DNA from: Candidatus Eiseniibacteriota bacterium
GTDB lineage: Bacteria > Eisenbacteria > RBG-16-71-46 > CAIMUX01
Length of the DNA: 64,000 bases
NCBI GenBank assembly: GCA_020633975.1
Contig: JACKCR010000002.1
Location: 2,294,001 to 2,358,000, forward strand
Direction of reading: 5' to 3'
In this document: one piece after another, positions 1-9,514 of the stretch
How the letters are laid out: the number at the start of each line of letters is the position of its first letter
Numbering within the stretch: position 1 is the stretch's first letter
Program-made: the position numbers and the translations under genes
The notes under the pieces: model-generated
What the model was told of the DNA's origin: nothing
The model's input: the letters and a program-made list of their open reading frames with translations, nothing else
The model's database searches: none

Positions 1-668
1 CGGAGTTCGAGGTCGGTCTGGCTGGAGAGATCGAACCGCACTTCCTTCATCTCGCCGTCACCGAGTCCGAGCAAACGGATGGGCGCATCGGGATACGGCT
101 CGGACGTCTCCGCTGTCACGGGCTGAGGCTCGAACCCGGAGTCGGCCGCCCAGACCCACGCACCCCAGTCGTGCGGATCTCCGACATCGTCCCAGTCCCG
201 CTGCCGCTTGAAGTCGCCACGGATCCTTCCGAGCTGGATTCCGAGGATCTTGAGCTCGGCATCGATCGGGAGCTGGCCGTCGTGCGCCGCGAAGTAGAGT
301 GCGTACGTTCCGGCGGGAAGCGTCACCTCGTCCCGGGTGGTCCAGTTCTCGCTCCGACGGTCCCACTCACCGTCCGCGTCCTGCTGGGTCCAGACCGGCC
401 AGCGGGACTCGAGGTCGAGAATCCAAGCGTGAGCGAGGAGGCCACGGCCGTGGCGATCGCCGGCGCCGACGGCTTCGATCTCGAGCCGGGTCGGAGCAGG
501 GAGGACGAACACGGAGCTCCGAGTGGCGGGTCTCCGAAACCCGTCCAGCGCAGCCAGTCGGGGCCCTCGTGCCTCGGCATCGACAGAAGTGATCGCGGTG
601 GAAGCCGCCACGGCGGCCGCGCAAGTCACCAAGGCAATGGCCGTTCGGCGTCGCGTCGATCGTGTCAT
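1..668 (-). CDS. Secreted protein of unknown function (C-terminus cut by window edge)
   Basis: The frame reads leftward from an ATG at 668 and runs off the window without a stop, giving 222 visible codons. A GGGGGAGGAG Shine-Dalgarno lies just upstream (671-683). The N-terminus is a signal peptide: basic MTRSTRRR, then a hydrophobic Ala/Val stretch, with likely cleavage near SVDAEA around residues 30-33. The mature part is rich in Trp, Asp and beta-type segments (for example WPVWTQQDADGEWD) and resembles an exported beta-sandwich domain. I do not recognise the family. It is transcribed divergently from the TPR membrane protein to its right. Confidence 0.75.
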   Translation of the reverse strand, partial: MTRSTRRRTAIALVTCAAAVAASTAITSVDAEARGPRLAALDGFRRPATRSSVFVLPAPTRLEIEAVGAGDRHGRGLLAHAWILDLESRWPVWTQQDADGEWDRRSENWTTRDEVTLPAGTYALYFAAHDGQLPIDAELKILGIQLGRIRGDFKRQRDWDDVGDPHDWGAWVWAADSGFEPQPVTAETSEPYPDAPIRLLGLGDGEMKEVRFDLSSQTDLEL

Positions 669-825
669 GAGCTCTCCTCCCCCTAGGGAAGTGCCGTGGC
701 CCGGTGCGCATACTCCCCGGCCCGGAACGCATTCCCTCATAGATCCGTACGAATGGGGATGGGGCAGGGTTGCAGGAAAAATAGGTCGGGGCGAGAAAAG
801 TGACGCGACGTATCCTCTGGCAGAC
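669..825. promoter_or_regulatory. Divergent intergenic region
   Basis: This 157-bp gap separates two divergently read genes, so it should hold both promoters. Apart from the Shine-Dalgarno of the minus-strand gene I see no convincing -35/-10 pair or operator. Confidence 0.35.
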
Positions 826-2793
826 ATGAACCGAACGTCCGTACCCGGTAGGAAGCAGCCGAATCACCCGCCCCGGGGACGGCTCCTCGGCGACACGCGC
901 GTGGGCAACGCCGCCCTTGGCGCGCTCCTCCTCGCGCTCGCGGTTCTGGCCTATCTGCCCGCGATCTCGGCTGGTCCCGTGTGGGACGACCACCTGCTCT
1001 TGGAGCAGAACCCGACGATCGCCGGCCGGACTCCGGCCCTCGAAGCGTTCCGGCAACCGTTCACGCCGTTCGACCTGTTCTATCGGCCAGCCACCGCGAT
1101 CGCACTCCGAGCCGCGGTCGCCCCCGAAACGGCCGCCGTCCCAGGATCCGCTTCCGCGATCCCGGGGATCGCCGTCAGCGCTGGTTCAGAAGGGACGACA
1201 GGCTCACTTCGGACGATCCACGTCGTCGCCCTGGCCCTGCACTCGCTGATCGGTCTCGCCATCGCGCAGCTGGCGAAACGGTCCGGCGCGTCTCCCCTGG
1301 CCGCGGGTTTCGCCGCCGTCGTCTTCGTCTGCCATCCGGCAATGACGGAAGCCGTCGCCTGGATGTCGGGATTCGGGGACGTGCTCGCGGGGTTCGCACT
1401 CGTGTTCGCCGCGCTCCTCGCACTTCCGGCGGTCGGCCCTGCTTCCTTGGATCGTCCACCGAGGAGCGGTGGCGGCGAACCCGGCCCGCCACGCGGGGAG
1501 AGTTCACCACGCGGACTGGTCCTCCGCTCGGCCGCGGCCGTCTTCCTTCTCGCACTCTCCGCGTTCGCGAAGGAAACGGCGGTCCCGATCGCGATCCTGA
1601 TCGTCAGCGCCGTCCTGTGGCATCGCTTTCGGTCCCAGACGGGCGAAGCGCGACGCACTCGAGCCGTGATCGTCTCGGCTGGCTTCGCAGTCGTACTGAT
1701 CGCGTACGCGGCCCTTCGTGCCTCTGCCGTCCCCCCGGGAGGCCTCGAACCCCGCTTCGAAATCAGTCGCGCCGCGCTCGTGCTCGGAACGTACGTGCGT
1801 ACCTGGCTCTTCCCCATTGGAGAGGGGTTCGTGCCGATCCTGGATCTCCATCCCCTCGTGAACCGGCCTGAGGGACTGGACGTGCGCTACCTCTGGGCTG
1901 CGGGCGGGACGGTGACGTTCTGCGCAATGTCGTGGATCGCGTGGCGCAGACGAAGCCCAGCACGGTTCGGCCTCCTCTGGGCCGCGGTGTCCTTCGTTCC
2001 GGCGTGGCTTCTCGTTCCCGCCAGTAGCCCCCTCCTCGCAGAGCGGTATCTCTACCTCCCGTCCATTGGTCTCGCGATCGCCGTTCCGGCTCTGATGTCG
2101 GGCGCCTTGGGCTGGGGACGAGGCGGCGCCCCCTGGAACGTCGCTCGAAGCGACGCGCCCGGGGGCCGACCGCTCCGGGCGAGCGCGATCGTCGTCGCGA
2201 CACTGCTCTGCCTCTCGGCTCTTGCAGTCACTCGGATGCGCGCCAACGAATGGAAGAGTGAGGAGACGCTCCTCGAGGCGTCACTCGCTCGAGATGCGAG
2301 GAACGTGGCGATCGCGGTCAACCGGGGCTTTCTCCTTCGGAGCGAGGGCCGGCCGGACCAGGCGCTGTCCCTCTACCGGCGGACGATCGCCGCGATCGAC
2401 CAAGGGCGTCCGTTCTACCAAACGGATCACGGACGGATCGCCTGGACGCGACTCCTCTTCGAGGCTGGAACGCTCGAGCTCGAGTCGGGAGCGCGGGAGG
2501 ATGCAGAAGCCGATTGGCGCCGGGCCCTCGAAGTCGATCCACTTCACGAGCAGACTCTGATCAGCTACAGCGCGCTTCTCGGCTCGGAAGCCCGCTTCGA
2601 CGAACTCGTAGGCCTCCTCGATCCCGCCGTATCAGCGCTTCCGGAGTCCATCCCGCTCCGTCGGAATCTGGCCCTCGGACTCCGTCTATCGGGGAAGGAC
2701 CGCGCAGCGGTGGAGCAGTACCGAGCGCTTCTGAGGCTCGATCCGAACGACTCGAGCGCGCGGGAAGCTCTGGAGCGTCTAGACCGTCCGTAG
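826..2793 (+). CDS. GT-C-like multi-pass membrane protein with C-terminal TPR repeats
   Basis: This 655-residue integral membrane protein resembles the TMTC/PMT group of GT-C glycosyltransferases. After TM1 comes a WDDHLLLEQNPTI loop, the position of the acidic pair that binds metal and lipid-sugar donor in GT-C enzymes. About ten hydrophobic segments follow, and TPR-like repeats fill roughly residues 480-650. I chose the ATG at 826 because the protein then opens a few residues before TM1. The frame is open to 523, but that extension is Arg/Pro-rich and unlike a gene start. A Gly/Pro-rich linker near 1450-1510 looks like an in-frame expansion. Likely role: transfer of a sugar from a lipid carrier to an exported substrate, or a scaffold; the substrate is unknown. 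The last 15 bases overlap the convergent decarboxylase. Confidence 0.75.
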   Translation: MNRTSVPGRKQPNHPPRGRLLGDTRVGNAALGALLLALAVLAYLPAISAGPVWDDHLLLEQNPTIAGRTPALEAFRQPFTPFDLFYRPATAIALRAAVAPETAAVPGSASAIPGIAVSAGSEGTTGSLRTIHVVALALHSLIGLAIAQLAKRSGASPLAAGFAAVVFVCHPAMTEAVAWMSGFGDVLAGFALVFAALLALPAVGPASLDRPPRSGGGEPGPPRGESSPRGLVLRSAAAVFLLALSAFAKETAVPIAILIVSAVLWHRFRSQTGEARRTRAVIVSAGFAVVLIAYAALRASAVPPGGLEPRFEISRAALVLGTYVRTWLFPIGEGFVPILDLHPLVNRPEGLDVRYLWAAGGTVTFCAMSWIAWRRRSPARFGLLWAAVSFVPAWLLVPASSPLLAERYLYLPSIGLAIAVPALMSGALGWGRGGAPWNVARSDAPGGRPLRASAIVVATLLCLSALAVTRMRANEWKSEETLLEASLARDARNVAIAVNRGFLLRSEGRPDQALSLYRRTIAAIDQGRPFYQTDHGRIAWTRLLFEAGTLELESGAREDAEADWRRALEVDPLHEQTLISYSALLGSEARFDELVGLLDPAVSALPESIPLRRNLALGLRLSGKDRAAVEQYRALLRLDPNDSSAREALERLDRP

Positions 2794-4311
2794 CGCTTCA
2801 CGCCCCGCTCGAACGACTTCGTCCAAGATCGCGTCGAGCCGACGCTCGTCGGTGTCGGGATGGAGGATCACGGCGCGCAGGTAGCGCCGCCCTCGGTACT
2901 CGGGAAGGCTCAGCCAGCCGAGTCCAGAATCCTCCACGGACCTCTGGATCGAAGCGGTGATCCGGTCGCAACGCATCGCAACCTTCTCGCAGTCGTCCCA
3001 CGGCGAAGGGCCCCGGTACCGGAAGTTGACGATGTTGAGGTCCGGCTTCGTGAGCAGCTCGAGCTCGTCGTGCGCCTCGATCTGCTCCGCCAGGTAGGAA
3101 GCGAGGTCCAGGTGCCGTTCGATGATCCGGGCGAGGCGCCTCCGGCCAATGTGTTCGAGCGTGAGGTAGAGCTTCAGCACATCGACGCGTCGCGTTCCTT
3201 GGAGCGTCCACTCGCCGAGGTTGTAGTGTTCGCCGTGCTCCCTTCGGTGAGACGTCCCGTAGACGAACGCCTCGCGCAGGTGGGTATCCACGTCCCGTCC
3301 GTCCCGGAAGAGAATCGACGCGCACGTCTTGGGTACGAAGAGCCACTTCTGCGGGTTGAACGTGATCGACCGGGCTCGCTCCACACCGCTCAGCCGTGAC
3401 CGCAGTCGCTCCGACACCGCGATCGCGCCGCCGAGCGCCGCGTCGACGTGGAACCAAAGCCCTTCCCGCTCCGCGATCTCGGCGAGCTCCGGCAACGGAT
3501 CGATCGTGCCGGTGACCGTCGTCCCCGCCACTCCGACCAATGCGAACGGGCGACGCCCTTCCCGTCTCACCTTCTCCAGCACCGGTCCGATCGAATCGAT
3601 GCGCACGGCTCCGTGATCGTCAGTGGGAAGCCCCACCCACCCCTCCTTGCCCAGCCCGAGGAGGTTCGCCGCCTTTGCGAAAGAGAAGTGTGCATTCTTC
3701 GTCGCGAGAAAGACGGGGGGCGCGTCGAGGCGAGCGAGCCCGTCCTGCTTCGTGTCTCCGCCGAGTGCATTTCGGGCGACCAGCATCGCCGTCATGTTGG
3801 CCAGCGTTCCGCCACTCACGAGCTGGCCGAACGGGACGGCCTCGTCGTGTGGCACTTCTCCCCCACCCGGAAACGTCTCGCTCCGCTCCCAGCCGAAGAG
3901 CCCGGTGAACCACGATGTCATCTGCCTCTCCATCGCGGTGAAGACGGGGGACATCTCCCAGGAGAGCATGTTGTTGTTCGCAGCCGAGACGAGCGCGTCC
4001 GAGAAGATCCCGACCGCGGAGGCGAGGGTGTCCATGTGCCCCATGTAGCCCGGATGAGCAGGGTTGAGACTCGTGCTCAGAATCGGGCCGAGTTCGTTCA
4101 TCAACTCGGCAACCGAGCGTCCCTCTTCCGAGGGATGGTACGGACCGGGCTCGGGAGCCGTGTCACGATCGAATGCCGGACGTGCCAGCGCGTTCGACGC
4201 GACGTCCACGAGGAGATCGACGAACCGGTACCCCAAAGACCGCATCGCATCACGGTTCGATCCCGCCGGATCGATGAAGTGGGCGGAGTTCTCGGTCACA
4301 CGGTCACTCAT
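2779..4311 (-). CDS. Pyridoxal-phosphate-dependent group II decarboxylase family protein
   Basis: This 510-residue fold-type I PLP enzyme belongs to the group that decarboxylates Glu, Tyr, Trp/DOPA or related amino acids. The Schiff-base lysine is K322 in FNPQKWLF, the cofactor-ring aspartate is D290 in HVDAALGG, and H208 in NAHFSFAKA is the ring-stacking position. The SGGTLAN motif near 167-173 binds the phosphate. Length is normal for the family. Substrate cannot be read from sequence; some relatives act as aldehyde synthases. It starts at an ATG and lies alone, tail to tail with the upstream TPR protein with a 15-bp overlap, and no amino-acid antiporter gene is nearby. Confidence 0.88.
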   Translation of the reverse strand: MSDRVTENSAHFIDPAGSNRDAMRSLGYRFVDLLVDVASNALARPAFDRDTAPEPGPYHPSEEGRSVAELMNELGPILSTSLNPAHPGYMGHMDTLASAVGIFSDALVSAANNNMLSWEMSPVFTAMERQMTSWFTGLFGWERSETFPGGGEVPHDEAVPFGQLVSGGTLANMTAMLVARNALGGDTKQDGLARLDAPPVFLATKNAHFSFAKAANLLGLGKEGWVGLPTDDHGAVRIDSIGPVLEKVRREGRRPFALVGVAGTTVTGTIDPLPELAEIAEREGLWFHVDAALGGAIAVSERLRSRLSGVERARSITFNPQKWLFVPKTCASILFRDGRDVDTHLREAFVYGTSHRREHGEHYNLGEWTLQGTRRVDVLKLYLTLEHIGRRRLARIIERHLDLASYLAEQIEAHDELELLTKPDLNIVNFRYRGPSPWDDCEKVAMRCDRITASIQRSVEDSGLGWLSLPEYRGRRYLRAVILHPDTDERRLDAILDEVVRAGREALRTV

Positions 4312-4450
4312 GTTCGGCCTCTACTCCTACACTTCATGGACGGGGTCGAGATGGCCCCAAGGGCGGCCTTCCCGGGCGCCCCGTGGGCACACCACCCTAA
4401 CGATCGAGACGCGTCGACGCGCGAGGATACTCCGTGGTAGCGTTCCGCGC

Positions 4451-4876
4451 ATGGCAGATACCATTTTCCAGAAGATCCTCTCCGGAGACATCCCATGTCA
4501 CCAGGTCTACCGAGATGACCAGGTCCTCGCGTTCTTGGACATCAGTCCGCTCAGCGAAGGTCACACCCTCGTCATCCCGGTCGAACCCGCCGAGACCGTA
4601 GACCAGCTGTCCGACGAGTCCGCGGCGGCCATCGGGCGGGTACTCCCGCGGATCGCACGTGCGGTGATGGAGGCCACGGGCTGCAAGCACTACAACATCT
4701 TGCAGAACAACGGCGCCCCGGCCCATCAGGCCGTCTTCCACGTCCACTTCCACATCATCCCGAAGTACGACGACGGACGCGGTCTCGGGGTGGGCTGGGA
4801 ACCGATCGGAACGCTGGATCGAGACGCCGGCGCGGCCCTGGCAGCGAGGATCGCAGGCGCGATCGCGAACGACTAG
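4451..4876 (+). CDS. HIT family hydrolase (HINT-type)
   Basis: This 141-residue protein of the histidine-triad superfamily hydrolyses nucleoside phosphoramidates or related nucleotides. It carries the full triad H97-V-H99-F-H101 followed by IIPK, and the family N-terminus with DTIFQKILSGDIP. The ATG at 4451 is chosen because it gives the exact family N-terminus, although the frame is open further upstream. No clear Shine-Dalgarno precedes it. It stands alone between the decarboxylase, which reads away, and the convergent ABC exporter. Confidence 0.92.
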   Translation: MADTIFQKILSGDIPCHQVYRDDQVLAFLDISPLSEGHTLVIPVEPAETVDQLSDESAAAIGRVLPRIARAVMEATGCKHYNILQNNGAPAHQAVFHVHFHIIPKYDDGRGLGVGWEPIGTLDRDAGAALAARIAGAIAND

Positions 4877-4972
4877 ACGTCCTGGAGGCCGCCCGCGCCG
4901 GCAGCCGTCCCATCTCCTCGGCGGTCCCAGCCGTCCCGACACCATCGAGGTGCCGGGCAGCTCAGCCAGCGG

Positions 4973-6292
4973 CTACGAGTAGCGGATCCACTTGATCAGT
5001 TCGGGCAGGTTCGGCTTCTTGCCGTACATGAGCAGGCCGACCCGGAAGATCCTGGCGGCGATCCAGATCGACACCCAGGCCCCGGCAACGAGAATCCCCG
5101 CTGAGAGCAGGATCTGCCAGAGCGGAGGCATGATCACGCACGCTCGCACGGTCATCAGGATCGGTGAGAAGAACGGCACCATCGAGAGGATCGTGGTGAG
5201 CGACCCGTCCGGGCTCCGGATCCCGAGGAACATCATCATGAACGCGATGATGATCGGCATGGTCACCGGCGTCTGGAGGTTCTGCGCCTCGGTCTCGCTG
5301 TTCACCATGGCCCCGACGGAAACGAAGAGTCCGCTGTAGAACAAGAAGCCCAAAACGAAGAACGTGAAGAACACCACGATCACCGCCGGTGAGGGCGAAA
5401 CGGAGTCGATCAACTCGGCCACGGATGCGATCTGTCCGGGTAGAGATTTGCCCTGCTGCAAGAGGATCGCCCCGCTGAGGAACCAGATGGCGATCTGGGT
5501 CAGCGACATCCCGGTGATGCCGAGGATCTTTCCGCCCATGAGATGGAACGGACGCACCGACGAGATCATGAGTTCCGCTGTCCGTGCCGTCTTCTCCTCC
5601 AGCGTCGCTCGCATCGCCGTAATCCCGGAGATGACGAGGAGGAGATAGAAGATGAACGCGAAGATGTAAGCGAGCGCGAAGGTCTGCCCGCTGTCTTCCG
5701 ACGTCTCCCCACCTTCGCCGACTCGGAACGTCGAGAAGCGGGTCGGCTTGACGAGGGCCTCCACCTCTTCCGCCGGGAGTCCGGAGCCTTCGATCCGGAG
5801 GGATCGGGCCGTGGTGTCGAGCACTTGCCGGAACCGGCGATTCCGAACGTCGTCCGAAACGTTGCGGGCATAGAACGCCGCCGGCGCCCCGCCATCCACG
5901 AACGTCTCCGGTATGACGAAGAACCCGCCGATCTCCCCAGCCTCCACCTGCGACGAGAGGTACTCGACCGGCCCCGCAGAGGGGTTCTCACGTCGGTACT
6001 CACCGAGAGTCGTCATATCCGCCGGGGTGCGGAGGAAGTCCTCGAACTGATAGAGCCGCTCCCCGGCGTCGTTGGTGTCCGCGAGCGCGGACGAGAAGTC
6101 TGCAAAGATGACGCCGGTCGAATCGACCACCGGAAAGCGCGCCGCACGCTCCACGTCCACGGTCATGAGTGCGGCGGGCAGGAACATGAGAGCAGCCATC
6201 AAGATCGGGAGCAGCACGGTGCCGATGAGGAACCCGCGGTTCCGAACCCGATTGATGTACTCCTGACGGATCACCGTCCACATCTTCTTCAT
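4973..6292 (-). CDS. ABC-2 type exporter permease, NatB-like
   Basis: This 439-residue permease has the NatB/YhaP layout. A short cytoplasmic N-terminus (MKKMWTVIRQEYINRVRNRG) leads into TM1, a large extracytoplasmic domain spans roughly residues 45-200, and five or so TM segments follow. An AGGAGG Shine-Dalgarno sits 8 bases before the ATG. It begins 12 bases after the stop of its ATPase partner, so the two form one transcript. The family extrudes Na+ or other small molecules and peptides; the substrate here is unknown. Confidence 0.88.
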   Translation of the reverse strand: MKKMWTVIRQEYINRVRNRGFLIGTVLLPILMAALMFLPAALMTVDVERAARFPVVDSTGVIFADFSSALADTNDAGERLYQFEDFLRTPADMTTLGEYRRENPSAGPVEYLSSQVEAGEIGGFFVIPETFVDGGAPAAFYARNVSDDVRNRRFRQVLDTTARSLRIEGSGLPAEEVEALVKPTRFSTFRVGEGGETSEDSGQTFALAYIFAFIFYLLLVISGITAMRATLEEKTARTAELMISSVRPFHLMGGKILGITGMSLTQIAIWFLSGAILLQQGKSLPGQIASVAELIDSVSPSPAVIVVFFTFFVLGFLFYSGLFVSVGAMVNSETEAQNLQTPVTMPIIIAFMMMFLGIRSPDGSLTTILSMVPFFSPILMTVRACVIMPPLWQILLSAGILVAGAWVSIWIAARIFRVGLLMYGKKPNLPELIKWIRYS

Positions 6293-6304
6293 GGTCCGAA
6301 CCTC

Positions 6305-7240
6305 CTACTGCACGAGAGCGGAGAGTTGCTTCCGCTCTTCGCCGACCACGCCCACCGCCTCTAGGAAGATCTGCTGGAGAGATGGCTCCATTACTTGGAA
6401 CCGGCGGATCTGGAGTTCCCTGGCCGCGGCTTCGAGGATCTGCTGCGGCGACACTCCGTCGGCGGGAATCACCTCGAGGAACCGGCCGGAGTCGTCGAAC
6501 CTCGCCACGAGCGACGCGTCACGATGGAAGGAGGGCCGTCCGTCGTACTCGATCTGGATCGCGCCGGTGCCACGCTCGGACTTCACTTGCGCGAGCGGAC
6601 CGTCGAGCACTTTGCGTCCCTGGTGGATGAGACAGATGGAGTCGCATAGCTTCTCCACGGTTTCCATCTGATGGGTGGAAAAGATGATCGTCATCCCCTC
6701 TTCGCGGAGTTCGAGGAGGATGTTCTTGACCAGGTCCACGTTGACGGGGTCGAACCCGGAGAACGGCTCGTCGAGGATCACCGCCTCTGGCTGGTGGAGC
6801 ACGGTCGCGATGAACTGCACCTTCTGGGCGTTTCCCTTGGAGAGAGACTCGACCTTGTCCTCGGCGCGCTCGGAAAGCGAGAACCGCTCGAGCCAACGGT
6901 TCGCCCGCACCTTCGCCTCTTGTCCGGGAACGCTCCGTAGACGGGCCAAGTAGACGAGCAGCTCTCGGACCTTGAGCTTCCGGTAGATTCCCCGCTCTTC
7001 AGGGAGGTAGCCGATCCGGTCCCGTCGATGCTCGGGATCGGACTCACCAAGGAGAGTGATCCGCCCCGTGTCGGGCTTGATGATGTCCATGATCATCCGG
7101 ATCGTGGTCGTCTTGCCTGCCCCATTCGGCCCGAGCAAGCCGTAGATCGCACCTCGCGGAACCAAGAGATCCATCGGGTGCACGGCCTGGACCGATCCGT
7201 AGGCCTTGCTCACGCCCTCGAGTCGTAGCGCTTCGGTCAT
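6305..7240 (-). CDS. ABC exporter ATP-binding protein, NatA-like
   Basis: This 311-residue ATPase has Walker A GPNGAGKTT near residue 38, a degenerate signature LSKGNAQKVQ near 134, Walker B AVILDEPFSG, and a switch histidine in STHQ. The LSKGN signature and a C-terminal DUF4162-like domain (about 225-300) are typical of the NatA/YhaQ branch. An AAGGA Shine-Dalgarno precedes the ATG. It is followed 12 bases later by the permease gene. The TPR membrane protein upstream is on the same strand 115 bases away and may share transcription. Confidence 0.9.
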   Translation of the reverse strand: MTEALRLEGVSKAYGSVQAVHPMDLLVPRGAIYGLLGPNGAGKTTTIRMIMDIIKPDTGRITLLGESDPEHRRDRIGYLPEERGIYRKLKVRELLVYLARLRSVPGQEAKVRANRWLERFSLSERAEDKVESLSKGNAQKVQFIATVLHQPEAVILDEPFSGFDPVNVDLVKNILLELREEGMTIIFSTHQMETVEKLCDSICLIHQGRKVLDGPLAQVKSERGTGAIQIEYDGRPSFHRDASLVARFDDSGRFLEVIPADGVSPQQILEAAARELQIRRFQVMEPSLQQIFLEAVGVVGEERKQLSALVQ

Positions 7241-7355
7241 TTCATTCCTTCTTCCTCACCGAGGCTCCCAAACACGACGAGCCTCGCATTCCGCGCGGGC
7301 TTCGCATCAGCCGTCGAACGACCGAGGGGTCGTACCGAGTCGGGCCCGCTCCTAT

Positions 7356-9281
7356 TCACCGATCCGACGACCTCGACTCCGCTCTCGAGATCTCGTTCAG
7401 AAGCGCGCGCACCCGCTCGTCTCCCGGAAGTCGCTCCGCCACCGGTCCGATCACGCGCCGTGCCGCCGCCAGATCCCCGAGTGCGAGACAAGCTCGGGTC
7501 AGGTTGAGCCGAGCACTCACATCCCCCGGGTACGCACGCACGACACTCTCCAGATGGCGGCGAGCGGCGTGTGCATCTCCCGCGCTGAGTAAGAGCCCGG
7601 CGAGGTTGTTGTGTGCCTCGGTGTTCTCGGGGTTCAGGCGAATTGCTGTTTCGTACTCGGCCATCGCCTTCTCGGTCGCCCCCTCCATTTGGTAGGCGAG
7701 GCCGAGATCGTACCTCGTGTCGCTGGATGGTTCTGCCGCCATCTTCGGAACTCCGAGGTTGGCGATCAGAAGTCCGGCTGCGAGGAGCACCAGCATCGTC
7801 ACTCTCTGGGTGCGGGCCGACACACCGGTGAGTCCCAGGAACCGATCGACGGCGAGCCCACCGAACACGGCAAACAGCGGATAGAGCGGCACTCGATAGC
7901 GCGAGGTCACGAAGAACGCGACGACGGACGCACCGTAGAGAATCGTGAATCCGGCCAGGATGCGGAGCGGCCCCACGGATCCCCGCGGAGGCCACGTCAA
8001 GACTACGCAGACGCCAACCAGCGCCAGGGGCAACAACAAGCCGCTAGGAAACGCGATTCCATGAACGAACAGCAACACGGACAGAAGGGAGGAATGCAGA
8101 CGGAAGGGATAGATCTCTTGATTGCGCGCCAGTTCGTCCCCTCGGAGGAATAGATGCGTCTTCTTCGCAAGAAGTCCCATCGCTGCACCCGGATCGTCCG
8201 CCATCCAACGGCTCGACTTCTCGAAGAAGAAGTCCGACTGGGCCCGGTAACCAGTCTTCCCGGCCTCGAGCGGCTCAGCGGTCAAACGCTGCCAAGCGCG
8301 TCCAGGCCGGATGGCAACCGTATCGTCGTAGTTCGGGTTGTTCCCGATCCAGAAGTTGATCCCGCCGTTGTAGGAGATCGGAATGAACTCGTGAGACACC
8401 TCGTAGTTCTGCGCGGTGTTCCAGAGGAGCGGCGCGCACCAAGCGATGAGGAAGATGGCGATGGAGACGATCGGAGCCATCGACACTCCTCTGATCCGCG
8501 ACGCCCCTCGGCGGTCCCTTTCGCGTTCCCCTTCGAGTTTCCTTCCGCGTTCCCTTTCGAGTTTCCCTCCGCGTTCCCCTTCGAGTTTCCCTCCGGATTC
8601 CTCTCCAGGTTCCTTCCCCCGGTCGCCTCGAGCGAGTAGCCAGGGTACCGCTAGTGCAGGGAGCAGAATCAGGTTCCCCACGGTGAGCGCAGCCAGTCCG
8701 GACAGCACTCCCGTCACGACCACGGTGCAGTGAAAGCCCCATGCCCCGAACCGGCGAAGTTGCCCGTCTCCTTTCGCGTAGGCGACGAGCAGGCGAACGA
8801 CGGCGAGCAACAAGAAGACGGCGAGCGATGCGGGTAGAAGCTGGAGATCGAAGAAGACGAGCGGCCCGGAGAACGCGACAGCCGCCCACGCGATCCACCC
8901 CGCCCGAGCAGAGACGAGACGAGTGGCGATGCCGTGCACCCACACCGCTCCGATCGAACCGAAGACCATCTGGACCCAGCGAACCGCGTCGGGGTCGGGA
9001 CCGAAGGCGCGGTAGATCCAAGACACGAACGTCGGATAGAACGGCGGTTGCCAATGAGGCCCGGTCATCTGTTGTGATCCGTCGGCCAGGACGCGCGCGA
9101 TCTCGTGGTAGATCCGGGCGTCGACGAAGAGGTGCGCGTAGAAGGGATCGCCGGAAAGTTGGCGGTGTACGACCGCCCGAATCAGAAGTGGGACCAGGAA
9201 CAGGACACCGGTCCGGAGGCCCCACCTTCGCCAGCCTCCCAACTCCGCCTCCCGCCCAGACACGCCCCCAACCCCTGACAT
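7356..9281 (-). CDS. GT-C-like membrane glycosyltransferase with C-terminal TPRs
   Basis: This 641-residue membrane protein opens with a basic N-terminus, TM1, and then a FVDARIYHEIARVL loop like the acidic donor loop of PMT_2/ArnT-type GT-C enzymes. HWQPPFYP is the family motif between the first TM helices. About ten TM segments follow, and two to three TPR units (about residues 535-630) close the protein. A cytoplasmic loop at about 228-260 is a run of Glu/Arg/Gly/Lys made by 24-bp tandem DNA repeats. It is the second GT-C/TPR protein in the window. It starts 2 bases after the ribbon-helix-helix gene, so it is probably co-transcribed with it. Confidence 0.8.
   Translation of the reverse strand: MSGVGGVSGREAELGGWRRWGLRTGVLFLVPLLIRAVVHRQLSGDPFYAHLFVDARIYHEIARVLADGSQQMTGPHWQPPFYPTFVSWIYRAFGPDPDAVRWVQMVFGSIGAVWVHGIATRLVSARAGWIAWAAVAFSGPLVFFDLQLLPASLAVFLLLAVVRLLVAYAKGDGQLRRFGAWGFHCTVVVTGVLSGLAALTVGNLILLPALAVPWLLARGDRGKEPGEESGGKLEGERGGKLERERGRKLEGERERDRRGASRIRGVSMAPIVSIAIFLIAWCAPLLWNTAQNYEVSHEFIPISYNGGINFWIGNNPNYDDTVAIRPGRAWQRLTAEPLEAGKTGYRAQSDFFFEKSSRWMADDPGAAMGLLAKKTHLFLRGDELARNQEIYPFRLHSSLLSVLLFVHGIAFPSGLLLPLALVGVCVVLTWPPRGSVGPLRILAGFTILYGASVVAFFVTSRYRVPLYPLFAVFGGLAVDRFLGLTGVSARTQRVTMLVLLAAGLLIANLGVPKMAAEPSSDTRYDLGLAYQMEGATEKAMAEYETAIRLNPENTEAHNNLAGLLLSAGDAHAARRHLESVVRAYPGDVSARLNLTRACLALGDLAAARRVIGPVAERLPGDERVRALLNEISRAESRSSDR
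8522..8616. repeat. 24-bp in-frame tandem repeat, about four copies
   Basis: Units begin at 8522, 8546 and 8570 and differ at only one or two bases; a fourth, more diverged unit runs 8594-8616. The period is 24 bases, so each unit adds eight residues (Gly-Lys-Leu-Glu-Gly-Glu-Arg type) to a cytoplasmic loop of the host glycosyltransferase without breaking the frame. Length variation between strains would be expected. Confidence 0.85.
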
Positions 9282-9283
9282 CG

Positions 9284-9511
9284 CTAGTCCGCCTCCTCCC
9301 CATCATCGGAAGCTGGTGGCGGCATGCTGTCCGGCTGGGATCTGCCGTCTAGCCCATCTTTCCGCCGTCCGAACCGGCGGTCCACCGCCTCCCGGAGAAG
9401 GTACTCGATCTGGCCGTTCACACTCCGAAACTCCGCATCCGCCAAGCGGCGCAGGTCCTCGAAGAGATCCGGATCGATCCGGAGTGCGAACGCCTTCTTC
9501 TTCGCCATCAC
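9284..9511 (-). CDS. Ribbon-helix-helix (Arc-like) DNA-binding protein
   Basis: This 75-residue protein has the Arc-type fold: a beta strand KKAFALRIDP, helix 1 DLFEDLRRLADAEF, the turn RSVN, and helix 2 GQIEYLLREAVDRRF, followed by a disordered acidic tail. The start is a GTG at 9511 or the next codon, an ATG at 9508. It lies 3 bases after the SPFH gene, a pairing seen widely in bacteria. RHH proteins usually repress their own operon by binding palindromic operators as dimers of dimers. The 28-bp palindrome at 10455-10482 upstream of the SPFH gene is the natural candidate site (inference). Confidence 0.85.
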   Translation of the reverse strand: MMAKKKAFALRIDPDLFEDLRRLADAEFRSVNGQIEYLLREAVDRRFGRRKDGLDGRSQPDSMPPPASDDGEEAD

Positions 9512-9514
9512 GGA

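Noticed and set aside
8522-8616. Short regular repeats that could suggest a CRISPR array
   Set aside because: The repeats are head-to-tail with no spacers and lie in frame inside a membrane-protein gene.
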